From contig CM045763.1 of assembly GCA_025200525.1 (NCBI GenBank), positions 84,472,131 to 84,536,130 on the forward strand: 64,000 nucleotides of DNA, given 5' to 3'. Under the pieces are notes generated by a model that worked only from the letters and a program-made list of their open reading frames with translations, was not told where the DNA came from and searched no databases. Every line of letters starts with the position of its first letter. Within the stretch, counting starts at the first letter, position 1. The translations under genes and the position numbers were made by a program. Below are positions 1 through 11,118 of the stretch, piece by piece. Origin of the DNA: Camellia lanceoleosa. Lineage: Eukaryota > Streptophyta > Magnoliopsida > Ericales > Theaceae.

Positions 1-2543
1 TCCCTTCTGACTTGTAAATTATTATATACTTCTTGTTTTGCAAATGAATGAACCAGCTTTATGAACCTCTCATCATTTTCCAAGATCATGAAAAAATCCG
101 AGAAGGTCAGAATTTGAATTAAATGACCCAAATAGTTCTTTCTACTGTCAACTCATAGATCACTTGTCATGCTATTAGTAAGCATGAATAAAGATGACTG
201 AAGTAAAAAAGGCAAAGGAGTGATATTAGTTAAAAGGTAAATGAATCCTACTAAAACGAAGAAGTAGAATGTCAAACTGAAAGAAAAGATAAGTGTATAC
301 AGGTGACACTCCTTTACTGAATTTACTTTTATAAACTATGACTCCTAGAAAAAATGGAAAAATGAATAAATAAAAAGACCAAAACAAAATAATAGTTGAA
401 TACGATGTTTTGGGGGTGTGAATAGTTGGGGATGCTTCGGCGATTGGCTAAAATACCATTGTCCCATATTTAAACAAAATAAAAAGACCAAAACAAATTC
501 ACAACTCCATAGACCAAACTTTTTTTGTTGTTCTATCCCTCAAATAAAATTCTTGTAAAAAAAAAAAAAAATAGACTTGCAGTCTCCTTTTCTTTCCCTC
601 ATTGCATATTTTCTCAGCAACACAACATCCCAAACACAGCATAACATACTTATATGACTAACCTACAAAAACAGTGCTTCTATATCTTCCAATTAAGCTT
701 ATGATCAAGAAACATAAATACTGCTTATAAATCTACTAATTAAAGCTAAGAATTAACCACAAAATAGAACTAGAGAAAGAAGACAGCAACATAATCAACA
801 GCAAATGAATCCAACATAATTCATGCCCATGCTTCTTTAGGATTTTATGACTCTAGCAGGACTTAATCCGCCACAGAATTAAGGGATGGACAATCAAAAT
901 TGACACTATGCACTATTTCACCTGAAATCTAAATAGTTGTAACTTGTAATAGAAATATGGTGTGCCAGCAAAAATATAACATGGAAAATTGAAAGCATTT
1001 AGAGTTTATTCACTACTTAATGTTTGTGGTAAATTAAATTTAGCATCTAAAAATTTGAAAATACAAATTTATCCAAAACTAAAAAATAAAAAATTGAAAA
1101 TAAAAAAACTCCAGTTTTTCGTGCATCCATGGGACAAGGCATAGTACTACAATAATAACTCCAACCGCAACTCAACTCGAGCAGGCACTTCTAAACTAGA
1201 GTTGTGTTAGGGTTAGAAACGAGCACCTCAATGTAGGCTTGAAATGAATGCCTTAAACAGTTTTTCCATCTTGATGTTTAAAATTGTTAATCAAGTAGGC
1301 AAGGCAGTGAATCCATATGGATAAATTTGAAATGGATTGTAAACCTAAATGTTCTGTATTATGTTGGTACTACAGAAAACACTTACGGTCATGGAGACTT
1401 GCCCAAAATCACATTTGGCAACAGAAAGAACTAGCAGATTCATCATATGCTAGGGGGTTACAAGCCCCACTCCAAAAATCAAGCTTGTTCTTTTAAATCA
1501 CTCAGAAATTTAGTCCAGTGCCATTTCCTTCCGGACAAATTTTTTAAAAAATAAAAATAAAAAAGCTTACATAATATTTCCTTCTGGACAAAATATCACA
1601 ATGATAACAAAATATACCTTGGGTATGCAGGCCACATCGTCAATTCTTGTGATCAACTAAGCAAAGATCCCCAGAACCTTCAAGAAAATCAGTGGCCCAT
1701 ACTGACATTCCAAAAATGCAAACTACAAGTAAACATTATGAATGTCTTCCATGCTAGTTTTGGAAAACACTAAAGCACAAGATGTTAGAAAAGCAGACTA
1801 ATTAAGTGCATAAAATTTCTCCGCAATTTCAAATATTGAGGATAAAACATAGAAAATAAAAACAAAAAGAGTAAAATATATATAACTTAATTGCCCATGT
1901 TTGTTTGCAGGAGGTGGTTTATGCAAGAGAAAACTGACACTTCATAACCAAAGTAAACAAACAGTTATTAATGGTTTGTTAAAAAGTAAACAAACAGTTA
2001 TTAATACCAAAAATGAGCTAAAATAAGAAGTAAGAAAAAAATTCCCCCTTCATGAAGACTTGCTCAAAATCACAATCAGCAGCATGTATCACAATCAATA
2101 GGAGCCTACCAATTAGTGTAAATCTAGCCCATGCTGCCATGCCTATAAAACTCAACTAATAAATAAACTGAAATTCATTTGACAGGTGTAAATTGAAGTT
2201 TTATTTATTTATTTATTGCTAGGCCAAAAAGGATAAAAAATAGGACTAAAAGTATGTACACATAGTGAAAATTTTAAAAACTATCCCATAACAACTTAAA
2301 ATTTAAAATTAACTAACTAAGAACAAAATAGGACTAATAATGCTAAACTACCAAATATATAAAGCCAAATAATAACATAACATATCTATTTCATAGAAAC
2401 CCATTCTTATGTCATAGATTTGTAACAAAACCAAACCCAAAGAATAAAATTTGAACCACAAAGAAATTCATATTTTAGTCAAAGAATTTTCGCAAGCAAA
2501 ACTTGAAAATTAACAGAAGTTCACAAGAATAAATAAATAAATA
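1..2543. other. AT-rich intergenic DNA, no gene recognised
   Basis: Both strands were read. No reading frame with a recognisable domain, no RNA gene and no LTR or TIR boundary was found. The stretch is AT-rich with short A-runs. If the bHLH exon at 3.5 kb belonged to a complete gene, its last exons would lie here on the minus strand, but no matching C-terminal sequence was seen. Confidence 0.5.
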
Positions 2544-2575
2544 CTAGCGGTTAAGGCACACGCGATGCGTGTGTA
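2544..2575 (-). mobile_element. Helitron-type 3' terminus (minus strand)
   Basis: Read on the minus strand, a GC-rich hairpin (CACACGC, loop ATC, GCGTGTG) is followed about 9 bases later by CTAG and then T. That is the standard Helitron 3' end, a short hairpin and CTRR inserted before T. The element would extend to higher coordinates, but no 5' TC end was found, so its length is unknown. Confidence 0.5.
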
Positions 2576-2696
2576 AATTTAAAAAAAAAAAATTGCGATT
2601 GAGTCAATAAAAATTGAATTAAGGAACACTACTTTCCAATTGATAAAATTTTTAATGCATCCTCATTCAATAATAAAAAATAAAAAATAAATAAAA

Positions 2697-2733
2697 AGAA
2701 GAAGAAGAAGAAGAAGAAGAAGAAGAAGAAGAG
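2697..2733. repeat. (GAA)n microsatellite
   Basis: About twelve uninterrupted GAA units inside AT-rich sequence, possibly within the Helitron that ends at 2544. Confidence 0.9.
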
Positions 2734-3487
2734 TCAAAGTTCAATTCACAAATTTCAGATAAATCAAAGAAATTCAACCAAAATGGATTAGCACATAGTG
2801 CCAGAGCCTCTGCACCTTCTAGGGTTCAACTGACCATTCTAAAATAACATGTGCATGGCTCTTGCAATTGTTTGAGTCTTTCTCTATTTCGATTTCCTTT
2901 CTATATACATATCTATATCTAAAAGGGAAGGCCAAAATTGAGGTAGATGTCACATTTTTTTTTTCCTTTCCAAAATATCTTCATGTAATTGCCTAGATCA
3001 AAACGTCCTATAACTAATGAAATCCAAATTCAGATTGAGATCAAACCTTTTGAACATATCATTTATACTAAAAATTAATTTGATTAGATATCGGATTGTC
3101 AAATTGTATCTAAAATGGGATGACAGTAGGCCAGACTAGATGCTCTAATTGGTTGGAGACAATCCCATTTCTAAATTTTTTGGATAAGTTCTAATATAAA
3201 ATTTTAGTATAGATCCTTTAGAGTGATTTTTTTTTTAATTAAAGTAATTTTAGAATAAGTGATGTGTTGTGTAACTAAGATTTAATGGCCAGGTACAAAA
3301 AATCACTTTTAAGATTTTTAATATTGAATTTCAACTACACATCACATCACTGATACATATGTACATGTCCAATTTATCCCTCTATTAATTTTTTTTTAAA
3401 TAGTATAAATTATGAACAAATTAACTAACTAAAACAAAATTATCCAGAAACTAAACAATTATTAATCAAATCTTAATCAAAGACTTA

Positions 3488-3719
3488 CTTCAAGATCTTC
3501 AATGGAAGAAGTGGTTGATCTCCTTGAATCATAACTATGATCAATTCTCTTTTTCTTGAGTCTTGACAAGGTTGGAATCTCTTGATCCAAGTCAAAAACT
3601 GCATTTTTCTTCTATTTTCCAGATTCAAGCTGTATTAAATCAGCTTGGATCCTCCTCTCTTGTTCATGCAATTCTTGGATGTAGTCAATTGCATCTTTGA
3701 TTATGGATGCCTTGTCCAT
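3488..3719 (-). pseudogene. bHLH transcription factor exon (bHLH35/bHLH27-like), premature stop
   Basis: On the minus strand an AG acceptor is followed by an exon that begins MDKASIIKDAIDYIQELHEQ. This is helix 2 of a plant bHLH DNA-binding/dimerisation domain, and the DKASII.DAI.YIQ core is diagnostic. The acidic/basic linker and an STSSIEDLE-like segment follow, and the exon ends at a GTAAGT donor at 3487-3482. This matches the second exon of Arabidopsis bHLH35-like proteins. An in-frame TAG at 3614-3612 cuts the frame after ESGK, where relatives continue. The exon carrying the basic region and helix 1, and the C-terminal ACT-like exons, were not found on either side, so no functional protein is expected. 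I read it as a gene fragment left behind or carried by a transposon. Confidence 0.75.
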
Positions 3720-4002
3720 CTAATTCAACATCACCACAACACTTCATCAAAATTAAATTGACTAACATCAATTTTTCTAATTTGATTTACATTTTAATAG
3801 ATTCTGTGATTTTCATAACATCTCTTCACCTTCTTCACCATCTCACATCTTCTTCACCTTCACTTCCCAATGTCATAGAGCAATGAAGAGAAGAGAAGAG
3901 TGGTCCAAATCAAAAACAGAGAGAGAGAGGTCCAAATCTCATAGAGCAATGAAGAGAAGAGAAGAGCAGAGAAAAAGAGAATAGAAGAGAAGAGAAGAAT
4001 AC

Positions 4003-4038
4003 CTTCGAATCGATGATTCGATCGCTGCTCGCCGCCAT
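4003..4038 (-). pseudogene. Short exon-like ORF with splice donor upstream of the bHLH exon
   Basis: On the minus strand ATG at 4038 opens a 12-codon frame (MAASSDRIIDSK) that ends exactly at AAG|GTATTC, a good 5' splice site. Joining it to the AG acceptor before 3719 keeps the frame and gives Met-Asp-Lys of the bHLH exon. The sequence is GC-rich (CGCCG/GATCG) and sits between GA-rich repeats, unlike a normal bHLH first exon, which would carry the basic region. It could be a chimeric transcript start or chance. Confidence 0.3.
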
Positions 4039-4714
4039 TGTCGCCGATCGCCGATCGTCGCTAGCCACCACTATCGCCGCTCGTCGTCGCCTCCGTGAGA
4101 GAGAGAGAGAGAGAGACTGTTGTTTCGAAAGTTAGGGCTCCGAAACTTGGGCTCTACAAACCTGAAAGGAAATGAAAAAAAAATGGGGGAAAGACGGGGA
4201 AAAAACATGAGGGAAATTGAGGTTTTGTTAGGTTTAGATTTTCAGAATATTTTTAATATTCTTAATATTTAATTTTTTAAATATTTTTAATATTTTAATT
4301 TTCTAAATATTTTTAATGATTATACATGTCTAAAAAATTAATTGACAAAAAAATTAATTGACAGAAAATAATTGACATAGAAGTTGTTTGAAAAAAAAAT
4401 GATTTGAAAAAAAAAATTCAAAAAAATTACTTAAAAACAATTAATTGAAAAAAAAAATATTTTTTTATTTGAGTATTTTAAAAATAGTTTGGTTATAACT
4501 GTTGACCAAAAATACGGATATCGAGTTATGAGTTGTGTGTTTGATTATCAATTATATGTCGAATTAAGTTTTGAAAACTATTTTGAAAACTCATCACCAA
4601 ACAAATTTTTTTATTTTACATGTCACATCAAACTTTCAAAACTCAATTCCACATACAATTCAAAACTCAATTCAACACTCTATTAAAAAACCATAACCAA
4701 ACAAATTTTTTGTA
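4039..4714. other. GC-rich leader then AT-rich TIR-like debris, no gene
   Basis: A GC-rich stretch with a (GA)n run reaches about 4130. AT-rich DNA follows, with repeated AAAACTCAATTC motifs and an 'accaaacaaattttttgtagtag' type terminus near 4695-4715 that resembles the right end of a decayed CACTA or MITE. No coding sequence was recognised. Confidence 0.4.
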
Positions 4715-5025
4715 GTAGAGGAAAGGGAGCGACAGTAGTGGTGAAAGTGATGGATAAGAGGTGGTGGTGGTGGTGATGGCGAAGGAGATTAGTGATGAAG
4801 TTGTGGTAGTGGTATGGGAGATGGAGTGGTCGCGGTGGATGAAAGGTAATAGTAGTAGTAGTAGTGGTGGTAGTGAAGTGGTAGCAATGGTAGTAGTCAT
4901 GGTAGTCGTAGAGGTGAAGTGGCGACAGTGGAAATAGTGGTGGTGGTGGAATGGCGTTTGCAGTAGTGGTGAAGGTGGTAGAGGAGATGGGTGGTGAGAG
5001 AGAGATGAATGAGAGACAGATAAAG

Positions 5026-5056
<31 letters not shown>

Positions 5057-5880
5057 TGATGAGCGAGAGAAAGACAAAGTGGTCACTAAAAGTGCATTTT
5101 CTTGTAGTGGATCGATAAATGGAGAGGGAGCTCAGTAAATAGAGAAGACGGGAGGAAGAGAGTGAGCAATGCAAACATAGTGGAAGAGAGAGAGGGAGAA
5201 AAAAAGAAAGAGAAAGAGATAGAGATAGAGATAGAGAGTGAGAGATAGAAAAGAGACAGAGAGATAAGAGAGACAGAGAGAGATAGAGAGGAGAGATGAA
5301 CGAGAGAGACAATGAGAAAGATAGAGAGACAGAGAGAAAGATAGAGAGATGAGCGAGAGAGACGGAGAAAGATGAGAGAGATAGAGAGAAGAGAGATGGG
5401 CGAGAGAGATAAAAAGAAGAGAGATGAACGAAAGAGACAAAGAGAGAAAAGAGATGAGAGAAGAGATAGATGAGTGAGAGGCACAGAGAGAGAGAGAGAG
5501 ACAAATAGACAGACAAATAGAGAGAGAAGAGTGATGAGTAAGAGAGAGATGGAGATGAAAAAATGGATGAAAAGATATAGACAAAGAGAGAGAGAGAGAG
5601 AGAAAAAAAAAAGAGCGAAAAGAGATAAACGAGAGAGAGATGAGCAAGAGAGATAACGAGAAGAGAGAGAGAAGAGAGATGAGCAAGAGAGATAACGAGA
5701 AGAGAGATGAGAGAGATACAGAGAAGAAAGGTGGACGAGAGACACAGAGAGAAAAAGAGACAGACAGACAGACAGAGAAGAGTAATGAGTGAGAGAGAGA
5801 AAGAGAAGAGAGACAGAGACAAAGAAAAGTGATGAGTGTGTGTGTGAGAGAGAGAGAGAGAGAGATAGATAGATAGATGA
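4715..5880 (+). repeat. Purine-rich (GA/GTGG) low-complexity tract, about 1.2 kb
   Basis: The plus strand is almost pure purine with GTGG-rich sequence to about 5000. After that come GAGAGA, GAGATAGA, GACAGACA and GATGAGCGAGA units to 5880. Long open frames on the minus strand here are Ser/Leu/Phe low-complexity translations of CT-repeats and are not genes. The tract contains a CACTA-like right terminus at about 5094-5108. Confidence 0.85.
5092..5108 (+). mobile_element. CACTA-type right terminus (internal)
   Basis: The motif TTTTCTTGTAGTG is the reverse complement of CACTACAAGAAAA, the terminal inverted repeat of plant CACTA (En/Spm) elements. It points the same way as the better-supported end at 6466. 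No left end (CACTACAAG on the plus strand) was found upstream. Confidence 0.45.
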
Positions 5881-6059
5881 AAAAATGGGTGAAAAGAGAA
5901 ATGTTCAAAAGAGTAAGACGACGTCGTTTTTATTTTTTTTTTATAACAGAAAAATACCGTTGCATTTATTTAAATCATTTTATGACTATATATATATGAA
6001 GCCGTCTCAAAGCCACAATATATATATATATATATATTATTTTATTTTATTTTATTTTT

Positions 6060-6466
6060 TTGTGCAATGGTACGTATTACAATCGCAAAAAACTCTTCTT
6101 CTTTTTTTTTCTTGACTTGCAAATCACACAAAAACTCTATTTTTTTTTTTTTTTTGCGACAGCAATATCTACCATCGCAAATACTCTATTTTTTTTTACG
6201 ACAGCAATTTTTGCCGTCACAAATACTCTATTTTTTGCGACGGCAAGTTGTGCCGTTTCAAAAAGTCACATTTTTTGGCGACAGCAAGTTATGCCATCTC
6301 AAAAAGTCACATTTTTTGAGAAGGCAAGTTGTGCCGTCTCAAAAAGTCACATTTTTTGCTTGAGACGGCAAGTTGTGCCGTCTCAAAAAAATCACATTTT
6401 TTGAGACAACAAGTTGTGCCGTCACAAAAAGTTCCGTCTCATAAGCCCACTTTTCTTGTAGTGAAT
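6060..6466 (+). mobile_element. CACTA (En/Spm) right end with subterminal repeats
   Basis: The stretch ends at 6466 with TTTTCTTGTAGTG, the CACTA terminal inverted repeat. Inside it the near-palindrome GACGGCAAGTTGTGCCGTC recurs five times (about 6240, 6281, 6321, 6365, 6407), each followed by a CAAAAAGTCACATTTTTT spacer. Spaced subterminal repeats of this kind are the transposase-binding regions of CACTA elements. No transposase ORF and no matching left end were recognised, so this is a non-autonomous or truncated copy. Confidence 0.75.
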
Positions 6467-6570
6467 CGTAGATAAAATTTTTCAACACATTTTTTATTAA
6501 AATTTAGTCAAATTATTTATATGTATGTCTATGTGTATATAAATATTTTAAAATGTATATTGTTTGTATA

Positions 6571-8220
6571 TTACCCTTTTTATTGTATTTAGTAAATAAA
6601 TCTAAAATAGAGATATGTGGTTAGTGGTTTTGAGTTGGTTATGATCAAAGTTAGGGGTTATGGGTGAAAATGATGTTAGTTATAAGATGTGGTTATGAGA
6701 TATGTGATGGTGGTTATGACCAAAATGGTATGGTTACGAGCCAAAAGATATTGGTTATGAGATGTGGTTATGAGATATGTGATTAGTGGTTATGAGTAAA
6801 GTGGTGTGGTTATATTACCCTTTTTATTGTATTTAGTAAATAAATCTAAAATAGAGATATGTGGTTAGTGGTTTTGAGTTGGTTATGATCAAAGTTAGGG
6901 GTTATGGGTGAAAATGATGTTAGTTATAAGATGTGGTTATGAGATATGTGATGGTGGTTATGACCAAAATGGTATGGTTACGAGCCAAAAGATATTGGTT
7001 ATGAGATGTGGTTATGAGATATGTGATTAGTGGTTATGAGTAAAGTGGTGTGGTTATGAGCCAAAGAATGTTGGTTATGAGATATGTGATTAGTAGTTAT
7101 AAGTAAAGTGGTATGGTTATGAGCCAAAGAGTATTGCTTATGAGATATATGACTAATGGTTATGAGATATGTGATGTTAATTATGATCAAAGTGGTGTGA
7201 CTATGAGCCAAAGGGTGTTATGAGATATGTGACTAGTAGTTATGATATATGTGATGTTAGTTATGAGCCAAATAGTGTTGGTTATGAGATATATGATTGT
7301 TGATTATGAGATATGTGATTTAGGTTATGAGCAAAGTGATGTAGTTATGAGTCAAAAGGGTGTTTGGTTATGAGATATGTGGTTATTAGTTATAAGATAT
7401 GTGATATTGGTTATGATCAAAGTGATATGGTTATGAGCAAAAGGGTGTTGATTATGAGATATGTAATGTTGGTTATGAGTCAAAGGGGGATTGGGTATAA
7501 GATGTGGTTATGAGCTATATGAGTAGTAGTTATGAGATATGTGATATGTATAGTAGTTATGAGATATGTGATTAATAGTTATGAGATATGTGATAGTGGT
7601 TATGATCAGAGTGGTGTGATTATGAGCTAAAGGATATTGGTTATGAGATGTAGTTATGAGATATGTGATTGTAGTTATGAGATATGTGATTGTAGTTATG
7701 AGCCAAAGAGTGTTGGTTATGTGATATGTGGGTAATGGTTATGAGATATATGATTGTTGATTATGAGATATGTGATTTTGGTTATGAGCAAAGTGATGTA
7801 GTTATGAGTCAAAAGGGTGTTTGGTTATGAGATATGTGGTTATTAGTTATAAGATATGTGATATTAGTTATGATCAAAGTGATGTGGTTATGAGCAAAAT
7901 GGTGTTGATTATGAGATACGTAATGTTGGTTATGAGTCAAAGGGGGATTGGTTATAAGATGTGGTTATGAGCTATGGGGATTGGTTATAAGATGTGGTTA
8001 TGAGCCATATGAGTAGTAGTTATGACATATGTGATTAATAGTTATGAGATATGTGACAGTGGTTATGATCAAAGTGGTGTGATTATGAGCTAAAAGATAT
8101 TGGTTATGAGATGTAGTTATGAGATATGTGATTGTAGTTATGAAATATGTGATATTGGTTATCAACAAAATAGTACTGGTTATGAGATATGGTTATGAGA
8201 TAAGTGATGAGAGCTCATAA
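6571..8220. repeat. Satellite-like array of GGTTATGAG(A)TATGTGAT-type units
   Basis: About 1.65 kb built from variants of GTTATGAGATATGTGATT and GTTATGAGCCAAAGTGG. Higher-order duplications are visible. 6571-6814 is repeated at 6815-7058 (period 244 bp). A block from about 7285 recurs 457 bp downstream, at about 7742. The array lies directly upstream of the CRK exon at 8398, where the CRK's first two exons would be expected. Confidence 0.9.
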
Positions 8221-8869
8221 CTAAGTTATGATTAATTTGATTCTAGTTATGAACAAATATGATTTTGGCTCATAACTATAAAAAGTGACCTGCTTACCAG
8301 GTCACTTTTAATGATGTGGCTCAATCTGAACCATTGATTTTTGATGTACCATACATTTTTTAAACAAAATGTACTATAGACTTTCCCATATTTATAGGGT
8401 ACACTTCCAAATGGACAAGATATAGCTGTGAAGAGGCTATCCAAAAATTCTGGACAAGGTGAAGTGGAATTTAAGAACGAAGTCTTGTTGGTGGCCAAAC
8501 TTCAACATAGGAATTTGCTAAGGATTTTAGGTTTCTGCATGGAAGGAACAGAAAGACTTCTCATGTATGAGTTTATGCCCAATGGAAGTCTTGATCATTT
8601 CTTATTTGGTAAGATAGCTCTCCATGTTGTTGTCTTTCATAGTTTTAAATATCGGCCAATACGTATTGGTTTTTGGCCTCCTAATACTAGTATATTGATG
8701 AGAAGGAAAATCGTTTCAGCCGATTTCCAATATGTTTACAATCAATTCATGACCAGTTCACAGTTGATACAATTAGTTTAACTGTTATAAAGCTCTTTTT
8801 CACAATGAATGATGTTAGGTTTTTATTCTTGGCAATCCCATTTAACAAAACTCCTTTGAGTAGTATTTG

Positions 8870-9866
8870 TTTTCGCACTTTTATTTCAGTGAAACTATGA
8901 GTTTATTAGATGCGAATCCAACCCGAATCGAGTCTTGCAGAGAAGTTTGTGATGTTAATGCTTTCAAGATTGCCACTTCACTGATTATGACGGGGGTTGA
9001 GCTGCCCGGTCAGCTTACGAGGTCAAGGGGCAGCGCCCCCGAAGCAAAATGCAAAAGTGCATTCAAAATTGCTTGTCCGTTCGAGCGGACATTCCCCCAC
9101 TCGAGCGGAGATTGGTGAGTTCTAGAAGTTTGGGTGTCTGCAAAAATACTCTGATCCGTGTTTTCACGCTCGAGCGTCGAAATTCCCGCTCGAGCGTACA
9201 TCCTGGTTTGGACATGGCATATAGTGTCACCGTTCGAGCGTTCATTTCCCCGCTCGAGCGTACACCCTAGTGCAGAACACATCATGCAGTTTCCTCGCTT
9301 GAGTGTCCATTCCCACGCTCGAGCGGACCTCGTGATTTCAGATTCTATAAATTCGCAAGTTGCTCCAAATCTAGGATTACTGCTCCAGATCTTCTTCTTG
9401 GGTTCTAGGATTTATATCTGGGGATATTTTGCTAGTTTTTTTTGATGTTTTGATTGAGTATTCAACTCATGGTTTAGGAGTATACATCAAAGGATTATTT
9501 GTTTGTTCTACACAAAAGAGAGAGTTGTTCTTCGGTGAATTCTTAAGAATTCGAGCCTGAAATTTTGGTGGAATCTGGAGTGGCTCATCGTCAAGACAAT
9601 TCCGAGGTGAAGACGGGGTTGGAAGAGGCACATAGAGGTTAGTTCAATTCGAGCGTGAATTCACTAGGTAATTAAGAGTATACCTGTGTAATTCCTTTAT
9701 GTCTTCTTAGTGGATTGTTTTGTGGCTATTGCCCGTGATTTTTTTATCACAATTGGAGGTGCTCCAATTATGATTTTTTCCACGTAAAATCGGTGTGTCG
9801 ATTTGTCTTGATTGTTTGATTGGTTTTGTTGTTTACTGCTTAAAATAAATACATAATCACAAATCA
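8870..9866 (+). mobile_element. Solo copia-type LTR in CRK intron
   Basis: The stretch about 9690-9866 has the look of a copia R/U5 region: GTGGCTATTGCCCGTG, a T-rich stretch, TTTTTCCACGTAAAATCGGTGTG, and an end near AATCAACA. No gag, pol or second LTR follows, so I read it as a solo LTR. The left edge is uncertain (8815-8870) and no target duplication could be fixed. The U3-like part carries a paired palindrome array at 9078-9325. Confidence 0.5.
9078..9325. repeat. Four pairs of CGCTCGAGCG palindromes, 20-bp phasing
   Basis: The decamer CGCTCGAGCG, or variants with one to three changes, starts at 9078 and 9098, 9167 and 9187, 9231 and 9251, 9296 and 9316. Every pair is exactly 20 bp start to start, with a pyrimidine-rich 10-bp spacer (for example TTCATTTCCC). 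Pairs are 64-89 bp apart. The same organisation occurs in the long LTRs at 45.3 and 47.0 kb. Confidence 0.85.
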
Positions 9867-10693
9867 ACATCTAGGAGATTTTTAGATTTTTCAAATGATT
9901 TTTTTTATTAAAAAAAAAAATCATAATTGCGTCACCAAATTTTCGTTTCATATCATTCTCTACTTCCAATAAAAACCTTGTTGTCTTCATTGACTTAATT
10001 CTGAATACACATCGACCTACATGCATAGAATGGAAGACATATAACTATATTTCATACATTTATGACCACTTAAGAATGAATCATCTCAAACTTAATTTTC
10101 TAAAATAGAGCACAGAACTAAAATTCATGTTGCACATTACTATTTGTTGACCAGTTTATGATTTAGTAGAGCTTTGAGACTAAAATTAGCCACTTTATGT
10201 AGATCCAAACTAACAAGCATATTTGGATTGGGATATGCACTACAAAATCATAGGAGGCGTCGCTAGGAGACTTCTTTATCTTCATGAAGATTCTCGACTT
10301 TGGAACATTCATCGTGATATCAAAGCTAGCAATATTCTATTAAATGAAAATATGAACCCTAAAATTTTAGATTTTGGAATGGCAAGGCTTTTTGTGCTTG
10401 ATGAAACTCAAGGGAATACGAACAAAATTGTCGGAACCTAGTAAGTATTACCTTCTCCAAAGCAAGTATCAAATAAAATTAAACTTAACCAGTAATTGTG
10501 ATGCAACAAGAAATGCAAAATAGTAATGAACTTAGAATCCGTTGACTGAAAACCCAATACTGGAAGTAAGATTCTTCTTTAGATTCGTTGATTCACTAGA
10601 AATACTGAAAATAAAGGTTCAACAATAGTTGATTCTCAAATAATACCCAAGGTTGTAAAAAAAAAAAAAAAGTATAAAACTCGAAATTATATT

Positions 10694-11118
10694 CTATTTG
10701 GTTTCAGTTTTCAGAATTTACTTTTCAGAAATTCTAATTTTTCATTTTCTGTAATTTTTTTGTTTTCACTAAATTTTTTTAATATTTTAAGCAATTTTTT
10801 TTAATTTTTAGACACGCCTAACATAAATACACTTAAAAAGTATAATATTTGTGAAAAAAATCTTTAAAAAATAAATACCAAAAATACAAAAAAGAAATAC
10901 AAAAATTCAATACATTTCTCATATTTTTGTGTATTTATTAATTTTTTAAAATATTTTTTCACAAATGTTTTACTATTTAGATACATCTAAGTAAGGTGTA
11001 TCTAAAAAAAAAAAAATTGCTTAAAATTTTAAAAATATTCACTAAAAACAAAAAAATATGAAAAATAAAAAACTCAATTTCCAAAAAACAGAATTCAAAA
11101 AACTAAAACCAAACATAC
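10694..11118. mobile_element. Foldback MITE-like element in CRK intron 4
   Basis: The left arm starts TTTGGTTTCAGTTTTCAGAA and the right arm ends TTCAAAAAACTAAAACCAAA. The two arms are imperfect reverse complements over roughly 200 bp, including the inner motifs TTAAGCAATTTTTTT and a GACACGCC/GATACACC segment. The element is therefore almost a complete hairpin. No coding sequence is present. The target duplication was not resolved, and the superfamily is unknown. Confidence 0.6.

Noticed and set aside
2912..2945. TCTATATCTAAAAGGGAAGG as a Helitron 5' end (plus strand)
   Set aside because: It resembles a Helitron start, but no hairpin plus CTAG end in the same orientation was found downstream before the bHLH exon.
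4683..5908. Open frames of 139-379 codons on the minus strand
   Set aside because: They are Ser/Leu/Phe/His-rich translations of the purine-rich tract, with overlapping frames open together. No domain, no codon bias and no splice logic.
9010..9445. Several overlapping open frames around 9.0-9.4 kb on both strands
   Set aside because: They follow the CGCTCGAGCG repeats (Leu-Glu-Arg, Arg-Ser-Ser words) inside an LTR. Repeat-driven, not genes.
10236..10250. CACTACAAAATCATAGG as a CACTA element left end
   Set aside because: It is the coding sequence for HYKIIGG in the kinase exon, so the match is chance.
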